NCBI GenBank assembly: GCA_963727955.1
Contig: CAVSII010000009.1
Coordinates: 124,001-188,000 of the forward strand
From: Bog-756 sp963727955
GTDB lineage: Bacteria > Actinomycetota > Acidimicrobiia > Acidimicrobiales > RAAP-2
Direction of reading: 5' to 3'
Length of the DNA: 64,000 bases
How positions within the stretch are numbered: the stretch's first letter is position 1; each line of letters opens with the position of its first letter. Positions 51,395 through 59,739 of the stretch are shown here, in pieces. A model generated the notes under the pieces. It saw nothing but the letters and a program-made list of their open reading frames with translations. It made no database searches and was not told where the DNA came from. Made by a program: the position numbers and the translations under genes.

Positions 51395-52903
51395 TCACGA
51401 CGGTGACGTAAGCCAACGGCGTCGCTTGGGGCGGTCGAGGCGATGCCAAAGGGACATCCAACCGGCTCTGGCTTCGAGTTGCCGGAGTCGTTGACCTGAC
51501 GCCAGCTGCCCGGCGGTGAAGCCGACGATACCCGAACCGGTCTCCGCCTGACGGTGGAGCCACCGCTGGGCTACCACGGCGTCCTGGTGGTGGCCCAGGA
51601 GCGTCTGGAGGTGCTTCGCCGCCCTGGCTGTCGAGCGGGCCTGCTTGCCGACGGCCGGTGACAGGAGTTCGCCGGCATACCGCAGCTGTTTGGCGCAGAT
51701 GCGCACTTTGTGGAGATGCCGGTCGGTAGGCCGCCGATGAGCTCGACGGGCCGCCTTGCGCAGCCTGTTCCAGTCTCTTGCCACCATTGGCGGGAGCATG
51801 TCACGGGCGAGCTCGGCCGACGCCGAAGGTTCGGCCACCGGGGGATGAGCCGCCGCCGCATGGAGCCTGTCGAGAAGGGTGAGATACCGATCACTGCCGA
51901 GTACCTGAGCCACCCCCCAGCACGCCTCAGACCGCTCCTTGCGGAGCATGGTTACGAGGACTGCGAGACCTTCTGGGTCGACACTACCCTGGTGGCGCTC
52001 CACGGCCAGATAGTCGGCGAGCACGTCGCAGTCCCGGACCTTGCCCAGCGCCGACCCGAGCCACTCCAGATCATCACGCGTGTGTCGGAGCCAAACAGGG
52101 TCCAGGACGTCGCCCACCGTCTTGAGGTCCGAGCGCAGGCGGCGGGATGCCACCCGGGCCTGGTGAATGGCTTCAGAAGCCGGATCGGAGGGGTCCAACC
52201 TGAGCCGGTAGTCGCGGTCGACCAGACGCTGCAGCGATGATCCGATACCACGCCGCAACACATCACCCACGGTGAGGTGACGGCCCGCACGGGGACGATC
52301 CTCGTTTTCGGTCTGCCCGAGGGCCCGACCCAGCTTGGGACGGCCCGAACCCGGGCGGGCGCCCGCCTCCACCAGGCGGTCCAGCACCTTTCCCACCCAG
52401 TCGTCGTCCGCCGCCGTCTCCAGCTCGACCTCGTGGAACCGGAGGCCGTCCTGATGTCCGCCGTGGACGGTGACGTCGTCGTCGTCGATCTCTCCGATGG
52501 GCTTCCCGCTCGCGTCGCTGAGGGCAATCCGCCGGCGCGTGCACTCCAGCTCGGCCACCACCTTGAGCGGCTCGCGCCGCAGCACGCCAACCAGGATCTC
52601 GCGCACCTCGGGGGGCACAGTGCCCACTGTCCCCTCCCAGGTGTGCTCCGAGCGGACCGTCTGGGATGCTCCAAGGTGGATGGGTAGCTTCAGCGTCCAG
52701 AGCCCCGGGCCTTCATCCTCGCCGCGGCGGTGACGAAGGGTGATGCCTGCGGCCCAGAGGCGGAGGTCCCCCGAGTCGATGTACGTGGACCACAGGCGCT
52801 GGGTCTGGAGAACTGCGGCACGGGGAACCACCCGCCGAAGATCGGGCAGCGTGAAATCCACGTTGGCGTCCAGCTTGGTCTCGCGCTCGATAGCGACGTT
52901 CAT
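51395..52903 (-). CDS. CYTH-CHAD domain protein
   Basis: 502 residues from ATG 52903. The N-terminal CYTH domain starts with the metal/triphosphate motif IERETKL (ExExK) and has TLRHRRGED, LWTLKLP and ELECTRRR. The C-terminal CHAD domain is helical with conserved His/Arg: AIHQARVASRRLRSDL, LRHTRDDLEWLGSALGKVRDCDVL and HKVRICAKQLRYAGELL. CHAD binds polyphosphate; CYTH enzymes hydrolyse triphosphate, so a polyphosphate role is likely. GTG 52960 is an alternative start. Confidence 0.88.
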   Translation of the reverse strand: MNVAIERETKLDANVDFTLPDLRRVVPRAAVLQTQRLWSTYIDSGDLRLWAAGITLRHRRGEDEGPGLWTLKLPIHLGASQTVRSEHTWEGTVGTVPPEVREILVGVLRREPLKVVAELECTRRRIALSDASGKPIGEIDDDDVTVHGGHQDGLRFHEVELETAADDDWVGKVLDRLVEAGARPGSGRPKLGRALGQTENEDRPRAGRHLTVGDVLRRGIGSSLQRLVDRDYRLRLDPSDPASEAIHQARVASRRLRSDLKTVGDVLDPVWLRHTRDDLEWLGSALGKVRDCDVLADYLAVERHQGSVDPEGLAVLVTMLRKERSEACWGVAQVLGSDRYLTLLDRLHAAAAHPPVAEPSASAELARDMLPPMVARDWNRLRKAARRAHRRPTDRHLHKVRICAKQLRYAGELLSPAVGKQARSTARAAKHLQTLLGHHQDAVVAQRWLHRQAETGSGIVGFTAGQLASGQRLRQLEARAGWMSLWHRLDRPKRRRWLTSPS

Positions 52904-53101
52904 AGCCAGGCCGTACCCAGCCGCTGTCCGTGTCAATCGCCCGGTCGTTTGGTCGGCCACGCCCGCCTGGTCCTCTGGCCTGTCACCGAGGTTTTGAGGG
53001 GCGAGAGCGTCGGAGCGTCCCTAAAGGGTTGGGGCATGGAGCCTGTGCCAACGGCTCAGGGAGTTGGTCCGCCGCGACCGATCAGTGCGGTCGTGCCAGG
53101 C

Positions 53102-53350
53102 TCAAATGTACGTGTCGTCTCGACGCAGTACGTTGCCTCGCCCGTCCTGAATCACCGTTCGATGCCGACGCATTGCCGAGCCCAGCATCCCAATGAGGGA
53201 CAGCACAACACCGACTGCCCCGACAATCATCAGGATGACACCGACCGTTTGCACGTTGAATCCGTGCTGGTCCGGGCTGACGGTGAGTGCAAAGTCCAGG
53301 ACCGCACCCACCGCGAAGGCAATGATGCTGGCTACAAGTCCACCGGCCAT
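53102..53350 (-). CDS. DUF6458-like small membrane protein
   Basis: 82 residues from ATG 53350, seven bases after GGAGGGG. Two membrane spans: GGLVASIIAFAVGAVLDFAL and TVGVILMIVGAVGVVLSLIGM; the tail is basic (RRHRTVIQDGRGNVLRRD). This pattern is widespread in actinobacteria (DUF6458). Function unknown. Upstream of the CYTH-CHAD gene on the same strand, 198 bases apart. Confidence 0.7.
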   Translation of the reverse strand: MAGGLVASIIAFAVGAVLDFALTVSPDQHGFNVQTVGVILMIVGAVGVVLSLIGMLGSAMRRHRTVIQDGRGNVLRRDDTYI

Positions 53351-53634
53351 GAGAATCCCCTCCGTGTGCTGATAGCGACCACCGTCCTCTACCCGATCTG
53401 CATCGCACGAAACGACTTCATGGCAGTGAGCGGCACGTCCCATGCGTGGCGGCCAGGCGTTTAGGCATCCGTGGCATCCGGAGGAAACGGAAAACAAACA
53501 ACAATCGATTGTTGGGCACAGCGGGCAACCCCGTCTGGTGGCCGGCGGTTTCGATCGCCCCGACAGGGGTAGCAGCAACGGTGTGAGCAAAGCTGTCCAT
53601 ACAGAAGCAGCACTCGCTGAGACGGGGCGGGATC

Positions 53635-54693
53635 GTGAAGGCTACTGACCACTGGTCGGCGGCGGTCGACGAGTGGCAGCGCTCCCATCGGGCCACAGCG
53701 GTGGCCTACGGCGTCGTGAAGAAGTTCGGCGACGACAGTGCCAACCAATTCGTGGTGGGACTCGGCTGGTACGGTTTCGTTGCCATCTACCCCCTGCTCC
53801 TGCTCGTCGTCACCGTCTTTGGGTTCATCGGCGCCGCCTCGCTGGGCCGCCAGTTGGTGACCACACTGCACGAGTTTCCCGTGGTGGGAAGTCAATTCAA
53901 CCCGGAGCGGGGATCGAGCAGTCTTCATGGAAGCAGCCTGGCGTTGTTCGTGGGCCTCCTCGGCTTGCTCTACGGTGCCCAGGGGGTCACGCAGACAGCC
54001 CAACAGGCCATGGTGAGGGTGTGGAACATCCCCCAGGTGGATGTTCCGGGATTCCTGCCCCGACTGGGACGAAGCCTCGTTGGCTTGGCCATCATCGGGG
54101 GCTCCTTCGTGATGAACGCGGCAACGGCAACCTTGGCTACTAGCTCCGGGGTTGGCTACCTCGTGCGCATCCCACTACTGGTGGGTATGTCGGCCATGAA
54201 TGTCGTGCTGTATGTCCTGGCATTCCGCGCCCTCACGCCGGCCACCATTGCCACTGGCTCCCTCCTCCCGGGGGCTGCCCTAGCCGCCACGGGGTTCACC
54301 TTCCTGGTGACGCTCGGCTCTGGGCTGGTCCAGCACCAGGTCAGGAACAGTTCAGCCACGTACGGTCAGTTCGGGATCGTGATCGGCCTCGTCGGTTTCC
54401 TCTTCCTTTTGGCCAAGGTCAGCCTCTATGGCGCAGAACTCAACCCGGTATTGGCCAGGAACCTCTGGCCCCGGGCGCTACAGCCGACAAACCCCACTGA
54501 GGCCGATGATCACGTGCTGCACGACATCACCCACGAGAACCTCCGACGCCGAGATCAGCGGATCGGAGTGGGTTTCGGCGACCATGCCCAGGAGGAAGGG
54601 CGGCTCGATGTCAAGCGCAGCGGCCGGGCTGTCGGACCCGACGGTGGCGCTGTCCCCGCGGGGGTTTCGACGTCTACGGAGTCGCCGGCCTGA
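53635..54693 (+). CDS. YihY/BrkB family membrane protein
   Basis: 352 residues with about six membrane helices: GWYGFVAIYPLLLLVVTVFGF, SLALFVGLLGLLYGAQGVTQ, and GIVIGLVGFLFLLAKVSLYGAELN, the last two being signature segments of the BrkB family. Function in bacteria is not settled. The final 75 residues are hydrophilic. The stop overlaps the next ATG (TGATG). Confidence 0.82.
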   Translation: MKATDHWSAAVDEWQRSHRATAVAYGVVKKFGDDSANQFVVGLGWYGFVAIYPLLLLVVTVFGFIGAASLGRQLVTTLHEFPVVGSQFNPERGSSSLHGSSLALFVGLLGLLYGAQGVTQTAQQAMVRVWNIPQVDVPGFLPRLGRSLVGLAIIGGSFVMNAATATLATSSGVGYLVRIPLLVGMSAMNVVLYVLAFRALTPATIATGSLLPGAALAATGFTFLVTLGSGLVQHQVRNSSATYGQFGIVIGLVGFLFLLAKVSLYGAELNPVLARNLWPRALQPTNPTEADDHVLHDITHENLRRRDQRIGVGFGDHAQEEGRLDVKRSGRAVGPDGGAVPAGVSTSTESPA

Positions 54694-54920
54694 TGACACG
54701 CCAGTCCCGCCCAATCCGTCCGTCCGACGAGGACGAACGGAGAGATCCGCTGGACGACGAATTTGGCAGCCCGAACCGTCAGGGAGTGCAGGTCGAGCTC
54801 TTCGTGATGGCGCTCGTTCTGATCCTGGGGGTATCTGCCGTGCTCCTCGCCGCCCTCACACGGAAGCGTCTCTTTGCCCGTCAAACCAGCCCAGCGGAGA
54901 GCCCGAATCAAGTGACATGA
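54693..54920 (+). CDS. Small single-helix membrane protein
   Basis: 75 residues; acidic N-terminus (DEDERRDPLDDEFG), one helix VELFVMALVLILGVSAVLLAAL, basic end. No family recognised. Start overlaps the BrkB stop, so it is translated with it. Confidence 0.6.
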   Translation: MTRQSRPIRPSDEDERRDPLDDEFGSPNRQGVQVELFVMALVLILGVSAVLLAALTRKRLFARQTSPAESPNQVT

Positions 54921-55031
54921 CCGCCCGGAGGCGACCTCCGGCGGTTGAGCAGAACGGTGGACGGTTGGGGTGTGCCGCGTACGGCATCGCCGTCCGATTG
55001 GGCCGCAGCACCTGTCCGTAGAGGCGTGAAA

Positions 55032-56508
55032 AGTTGAGTCCCAACCAGTGGTGTACGGCCCTTTGAGCTGAGGCACCATCCCCCAGACGCGACGGTCACC
55101 GCGTCAACCTCAAGAAGCAGTTTCCACACAACATCTTGAGGAGGATCACGGTGAACGTCCCAACCACTATCGACGCGGCTGCATGGCTTGGCAAGTACCT
55201 CGAGGACGCCGACGGCGACCAGGATCTGGCCCGGGCCATGATCGCGGCCTTCGCCGAGGCGCTGATGTCCGCCCAGGCCTCGATGCAGTGCGGCGCCGCC
55301 TACGGCGAACGCACCGACGAGCGGGAGAACTACCGCAACGGCTACCGGATGCGGCCCTGGGACACCCGGGTGGGCTCGGTCGACCTGTCGGTCCCCAAGC
55401 TCCGACGAGGGGTCTACAGCCCCGAGTTCTTGCTCCAGCCACGACGTCGTGCCGAGAAGGCCCTGGTGGCGGTGGTGTGCCAGGCCTACGTGGAAGGCGT
55501 GTCCACCCGCCGGGTCGACGACCTGGTCAAGGCCATGGGTATCGAAGGGCTCTCCAAGTCCGAGGTGTCCCGGATGGCCGAAGAGCTCGACGCCAAGGTG
55601 GCCGAGTTCCGGGAGCGGCCCCTCGATGGCGGTCCCTACCGCTACCTGTGGATCGACGCCGTCACCCAGCGGGTGCGGGAGGGAGGCCGGGTGGTCAACG
55701 TGTCGGCGGTGATCGCCACGGCCGTCAACGCCGACGGCTACCGAGAGATCGTCGGCTTCGACATCGTGACCACCGAGGACACGGCGGCCTGGACGGCCTT
55801 TTTGCGCTACCTCGTCGCCCGGGGGATCTCCGGGGTGGAACTGGTCATCTCCGACGCCCACGGGGGGATCAAGGCGGCCATCGCCCAGGTGTTCGCCGAC
55901 GCCACCTGGCAACGGTGTCGAACCCATTTCATGGCCAATTTGGCCTCCCGGGTCCCCAAGGCCAACTGGCCCATGATCGCCGCGTTGGTGCGGTCCATCT
56001 TCGAACAACCAGACCGAGAGACCACCTGGGCCCAGCTGGGCGACGTGGTCGACAAGCTGACCCAGGCCGGCTTCAACGACGTGGCCGTCTACCTGCTCGA
56101 CGCTGCCGACGACGTCTTGGCCTTCTCCTCGTTTCCGCCTGAACACTGGCCCAAGATCCGATCCAACAACCCCCAGGAGCGGCTCAACAAGGAGATCCGC
56201 CGGAGGACCGATGTGGTCGGGATCTTCCCCAATCGTCAGGCCGTCATCCGCCTCGTCGGCGCCATCCTGGCCGAGCAGACCGACGAGTGGGCCATCACCA
56301 AGCGCTACATGAGCGTGGAGTCGCTCAAGGCCACCCGCAAGGACGAACCAGCGGAATCCGACCCGAGACCGGCCATCGACGCTGGTTGAACACCATCGCC
56401 GAAACCGGGAGGCACGCCATCGACACACCGACGTAGAGTCAGATCAACAGGTTGACGCGAGGGCTTCGCAACTCACGAAGCTTGTACACCACTCGCTGGG
56501 ACGTGACC
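55032..56508. mobile_element. IS256-type insertion sequence with 8-bp target duplication
   Basis: GCGTGAAA occurs immediately outside both ends (55024-55031 and 56509-56516). Inside lie inverted repeats GTCCCAACCAGTGGTGTAC (55038-55056) and, on the reverse strand, GTCCCAGCGAGTGGTGTAC (56484-56502), each 6 bases from its flank. Length 1477 bp and the 8-bp duplication fit IS256. The transposase is intact, so this may be recent and functional. Confidence 0.88.
55151..56389 (+). CDS. IS256-family (mutator) transposase
   Basis: 412 residues from GTG 55151, seven bases after AGGAGG. Typical elements: GERTDERENYRNGYRMRPWDTRVG, YLWIDAVTQRVRE with the first catalytic Asp, VELVISDAHGGIKAAI with the second, ATWQRCRTHFMANL, and SNNPQERLNKEIRRRTDVVGIFPN with the Glu. 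Full length for the family. Confidence 0.95.
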   Translation: MNVPTTIDAAAWLGKYLEDADGDQDLARAMIAAFAEALMSAQASMQCGAAYGERTDERENYRNGYRMRPWDTRVGSVDLSVPKLRRGVYSPEFLLQPRRRAEKALVAVVCQAYVEGVSTRRVDDLVKAMGIEGLSKSEVSRMAEELDAKVAEFRERPLDGGPYRYLWIDAVTQRVREGGRVVNVSAVIATAVNADGYREIVGFDIVTTEDTAAWTAFLRYLVARGISGVELVISDAHGGIKAAIAQVFADATWQRCRTHFMANLASRVPKANWPMIAALVRSIFEQPDRETTWAQLGDVVDKLTQAGFNDVAVYLLDAADDVLAFSSFPPEHWPKIRSNNPQERLNKEIRRRTDVVGIFPNRQAVIRLVGAILAEQTDEWAITKRYMSVESLKATRKDEPAESDPRPAIDAG

Positions 56509-56541
56509 GCGTGAAAGACTGAGTGTCTCAAGGAGTAGGAG

Positions 56542-57435
56542 GTGGCACCAGTTCACGAGGTCCGACTCCGACGGCTTGAAGCCGACGCAGGAGCAGAGCA
56601 AGTCGTAGGGGCCCTTGTGGCGGACGGTGCCGTCATCGTCCACGATCTGGTGACTCCAGACGTGGTCGACGCCATCAACGCAGAGGTCGAGCCGTACGTC
56701 GCACTGGCCGACCCCGACATGCGTCATCTCAACCCCGGGGTCCAAATCTTCCACGCCCAGACTCGCCACGTCTCCGGTCTGGCCGGCAAGTCACCCACCT
56801 TTGCCACCGAGGTCATGATCCACCCGCTCCTCATGGCCGTTTGCGAGACCATTCTGGGACCGTCGTGTGCCCGCTATCAGCTCAATCTGGCCCATTTGCT
56901 GGAGCGTCTGCCGGGCGCGGGAGACCAGTTCTGGCACCGGGACGAGATCGTGTGGAACCTTGTGCCCGAACCCAAGCCCGAATTGCAGCTGGCCTCGGTG
57001 ATCGCTCTGGTCGACTTCACATCTGAGAACGGCGCCACTCGGGTCTTTCCTGGGAGCCACCGATGGGAGGTCGGTCGCTACCCGAGCGCCGACGAGGCCG
57101 TTGCCGCCCAGATGCCGGCCGGCTCGGCGATCCTCTACCTGGGATCGACGTTTCATGGCGGAGGGGCCCACACCGCCGCCGAGCCGCGCCGCGGCGTTCA
57201 CCTGTCCTACACGCTGGGCTGGCTGCGAACCGAGGAGAACAATTATCTCGCCGTGCCGCCGGAGTTGGCCTACCGCCTACCCCGGCAGTGCCAGGAGGTC
57301 CTGGGCTATGCCGTCCACGATGCCATCGAGCGTGGCGGCGGCTACCTCGGCATGCTCGACCTCCGTGACCCGATCGAGCTGTTCGAAGAGGGCTGGACCG
57401 GTGGTGCCCGTAGTGAGCCGATCTCCGAGCTCTGA
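56542..57435 (+). CDS. Phytanoyl-CoA dioxygenase family protein
   Basis: 297 residues, GTG 56542 after AGGAGTAGGAGG-like sequence. PhyH-type Fe(II)/2-oxoglutarate oxygenase: metal-binding HRD in FWHRDEIVWN and the distal His in STFHGGGAHT, then RRGVHLSYTLGW with the Arg that binds 2-oxoglutarate. The substrate is unknown. It lies 33 bases outside the IS256 element, whose insertion may have cut its upstream region. Confidence 0.85.
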   Translation: MAPVHEVRLRRLEADAGAEQVVGALVADGAVIVHDLVTPDVVDAINAEVEPYVALADPDMRHLNPGVQIFHAQTRHVSGLAGKSPTFATEVMIHPLLMAVCETILGPSCARYQLNLAHLLERLPGAGDQFWHRDEIVWNLVPEPKPELQLASVIALVDFTSENGATRVFPGSHRWEVGRYPSADEAVAAQMPAGSAILYLGSTFHGGGAHTAAEPRRGVHLSYTLGWLRTEENNYLAVPPELAYRLPRQCQEVLGYAVHDAIERGGGYLGMLDLRDPIELFEEGWTGGARSEPISEL

Positions 57436-57504
57436 CCAGTCGGAGTTCGATGCCACTGTTACCAGGTGGACACCGTCGAGGAATGGCTTCGGTAGGTCCG
57501 TCGG

Positions 57505-58488
57505 TTAATACGAGGGTGGTTGGCCGAAAAGGTCGGAAATGCGTTGCGAAATGCCGCGCACGGCCTCCGCGTTCACTTTCAACTCGAGACTGGGACCGCT
57601 CCGCGTGGCCGTGACGAAGCCGGCCTGTCGCAGCTGCTTCACGTGCACGCTGATGGTTGGTTGGGCCAGATTGAAATCGAGAGCGAGGTCCCCAATGGAC
57701 CGTGGTCCGGTCATGAGATGGTTGACGATGGCCAGACGGGTCGGCTCAGCAAGGACGCGGAGCTGACGGGCAAGCTCCTCGGTTCGGGCCCGAGCCCCGA
57801 GCTCACCCATCCCGGTGCTGACGCCGACCAATTGGCAGCCGGGCAAGTCCAGATACAGGCCCTTTCCGAAGAGGGCGCACACCACGAGAACCACCGGGAC
57901 GCGTCGCTGGAGAATCTCGGGAAAATGCTCCTGAACCACACCGCAGTCGGCCGAGACCATTCGATTCCATTCGCCGCCCCGCGCCAGTTCCCGGCGAGCG
58001 GCATCGGCTCCATTTTCGGCGGTGGCCATCCCTTCCTCACGCCACCACCGGTCCAGCGCGCCGTAGAGGGACTCCAGTGTGGCGCGATAGGCGGACCACC
58101 GGGCCGGGTCTTCGCACAGCTGGGTGATGCGCCCGTTGATGACTTCACGAGCGTGTTCCGACTCCGACTGGAGAGGCAGGTCCCGAGGCACCAATGGGCG
58201 TGCCGAGTCCATGGCATCGAGGAGTCGATCGAAGTCGCTCTCCTCCAGCGCTCCCGCCGTGTGGGCCAATACCTCGATTTCGGAGAAGCTGTGCAGGTCG
58301 TCACCCCAGAACTCCCTGATTGCCGTGAACACAGGCGGAAATTCGTCCGCCACCTCCTGCAGGATGGGGTGCTGCGAACGCAGTTGTGATGACCAGGCCG
58401 CATGGGCCGCCCAGGACAGCTCCAGGGGCAGGGATGGCCCAATGACGGCGACCTCGACCGGCGATCCGGGTGCGTCCGTGAATTGCAT
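57505..58488 (-). CDS. ArsR-family regulator with DUF5937-like N-terminal domain
   Basis: 327 residues. A long N-terminal domain without known function precedes the winged helix at about 235-310: LRVLAEPTRLAIVNHLMTGPRSIGDLALDFNLAQPTISVHVKQLRQAGFV. This arrangement matches actinobacterial DUF5937/ArsR proteins. The ATG at 58488 has no clear ribosome site. Divergent from a small gene, with an AT-rich inverted repeat between. Confidence 0.85.
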   Translation of the reverse strand: MQFTDAPGSPVEVAVIGPSLPLELSWAAHAAWSSQLRSQHPILQEVADEFPPVFTAIREFWGDDLHSFSEIEVLAHTAGALEESDFDRLLDAMDSARPLVPRDLPLQSESEHAREVINGRITQLCEDPARWSAYRATLESLYGALDRWWREEGMATAENGADAARRELARGGEWNRMVSADCGVVQEHFPEILQRRVPVVLVVCALFGKGLYLDLPGCQLVGVSTGMGELGARARTEELARQLRVLAEPTRLAIVNHLMTGPRSIGDLALDFNLAQPTISVHVKQLRQAGFVTATRSGPSLELKVNAEAVRGISQRISDLFGQPPSY

Positions 58489-58577
58489 AGGTCAAGAACT
58501 ATATACCTAATTGTTTTGTTTGTCCAAATTAACGGGTAGGATGCATCCATGGGACAAGCAAGCAGAAGGGGAACATC
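58489..58577. promoter_or_regulatory. Divergent promoter region of the ArsR-type gene
   Basis: An unusually AT-rich 90 bases. On the minus strand TTGGAC and TATATA are 16 bases apart, a plausible promoter ending near the ATG. AGGTCAAGAACTATATACCT (58497-58516) has inverted AGGT/ACCT arms and could be the operator. Inferred only. Confidence 0.45.
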
Positions 58578-58811
58578 ATGAACCCCGGGCTGGGGTCCCG
58601 TCTGGCCTACGAGCACCGTCGCGATCTCATTGGTCACGCCGGTCAACCGAGCCGGTTCCACCGCAGGCCGGTCGCTGCCACCATGGGTGTGATCCTCATT
58701 CGCGCCGGGCGCCGCATTGCTGGACCCGAGGTGCTGCGAGACGGTCACCTGGCTGCGCTCCTGTCGCCACGGCCCACCATGACCGTGGCCGAACATCGTC
58801 GCCACAGCTGA
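58578..58811 (+). CDS. Small hypothetical protein
   Basis: 77 residues; AGAAGGGG sits before ATG 58578. The start, MNPGLGSRLAYEHRRDLIGHA, resembles small actinobacterial proteins beginning with an amphipathic helix rich in Arg and Glu, and GVILIRAGRRIAGPE reads as a short strand-turn. No function known. Divergent from the ArsR-type regulator and possibly its target. Confidence 0.55.
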   Translation: MNPGLGSRLAYEHRRDLIGHAGQPSRFHRRPVAATMGVILIRAGRRIAGPEVLRDGHLAALLSPRPTMTVAEHRRHS

Positions 58812-59170
58812 TCTGGCGACGGCTGGTGCTGGGTTCCCGGGCAGGACAACTCGGCGTCCTCGCCCCCCGGGACCTCGTGGCTTATGGTCAGAAAGGCCTG
58901 TCGGCGGTCGATCGGGAACGGGTATGTAGAGGACGCACCGGCCAGCGCCGTCGTCGGGGATTGTCGTAGGGATAGGAATTACGGGGGATTCCCCTGCATC
59001 CTCCGGTACCATTTCTTGGCGTCGAGGCCCAATCGCTTCGGCCCAACACTTCCAGTGGGCGAAACGAACGCAACCGTCAACGCTGAGGTCGCCGAGTCCA
59101 ATTCTCCTTGGCCCAACTCCTTCCTCGGTCCGAGCATAGGAAGGATTGCGCACCTCTTCGAAGGGCCGGA
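58812..59170. other. Gene-free stretch
   Basis: 359 bases with no supported gene. Open frames exist but without ribosome sites or recognisable sequence. Confidence 0.4.
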
Positions 59171-59713
59171 ATGGCAGACGGGTCAGAACGAGGGTCAGTG
59201 GAGAACGTGAACAGCAGACCAACCAGGCACGGCTCCGGACTGTTCGTGGCCGGCATCATTCTGGCGGTGTTCGGTGGAATCGGCGTCGCCGCCGAGGCCA
59301 ACAACCACGCCGTGTGTGACTCGACCCTCGGCCAGCTAGCCCAGTTCGATCAGAACATTCGGGACAGCTGCTCGACCGACAATGCCCTGTTCTACATGGG
59401 CATCGTTGCACTGGTCGCTGGATCGGTGCTGTTGGTAGTCGGCAGTGTCCGGTTGTCCAGGCCGCCAAGGCCGGCGTCTGCTCGGCAGGGACCCTTTCCG
59501 GGTCAACCCGGTCCGGGTTGGTACCCGTCACCGGGTCGCTCCGGCTATGTCCGGTGGTGGGACGGCATTGGCTGGACAGAGCAGGAATACGTACAGGCCG
59601 TGCCACCACCGAAACCGCCACCACCGAAACCGCCACCACCGACACCGCCACCACCGACACCGACATCACCATGGCCAATGGCGCCGCCTCCGACCTCGCC
59701 GCCCCCTCCCTGA
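59171..59713 (+). CDS. DUF2510 membrane protein with Pro-rich tail
   Basis: 180 residues from ATG 59171 (GTG 59198 or 59207 also possible). Two membrane spans, GLFVAGIILAVFGGIGVAA and FYMGIVALVAGSVLLVVGSV, then the DUF2510 motif PGWYPSPGRSGYVRWWDGIGW, then a Pro-rich tail made largely by four 15-bp DNA repeats. Function unknown. 26 bases before the mannosidase gene. Confidence 0.75.
   Translation: MADGSERGSVENVNSRPTRHGSGLFVAGIILAVFGGIGVAAEANNHAVCDSTLGQLAQFDQNIRDSCSTDNALFYMGIVALVAGSVLLVVGSVRLSRPPRPASARQGPFPGQPGPGWYPSPGRSGYVRWWDGIGWTEQEYVQAVPPPKPPPPKPPPPTPPPPTPTSPWPMAPPPTSPPPP
59603..59662. repeat. Four 15-bp tandem repeats coding PPPKP/PPPTP
   Basis: CCACCACCGAAACCG twice, then CCACCACCGACACCG twice, in frame within the DUF2510 gene. 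The copies are in order and nearly identical, a slippage-prone track. Confidence 0.85.
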
Positions 59714-59739
59714 TCACCCGACCGTCATAGTGTGGCGGC

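Noticed and set aside
58884..59210. 108-codon plus-strand frame
   Set aside because: No ribosome site, unbiased composition and overlap with the DUF2510 gene start.
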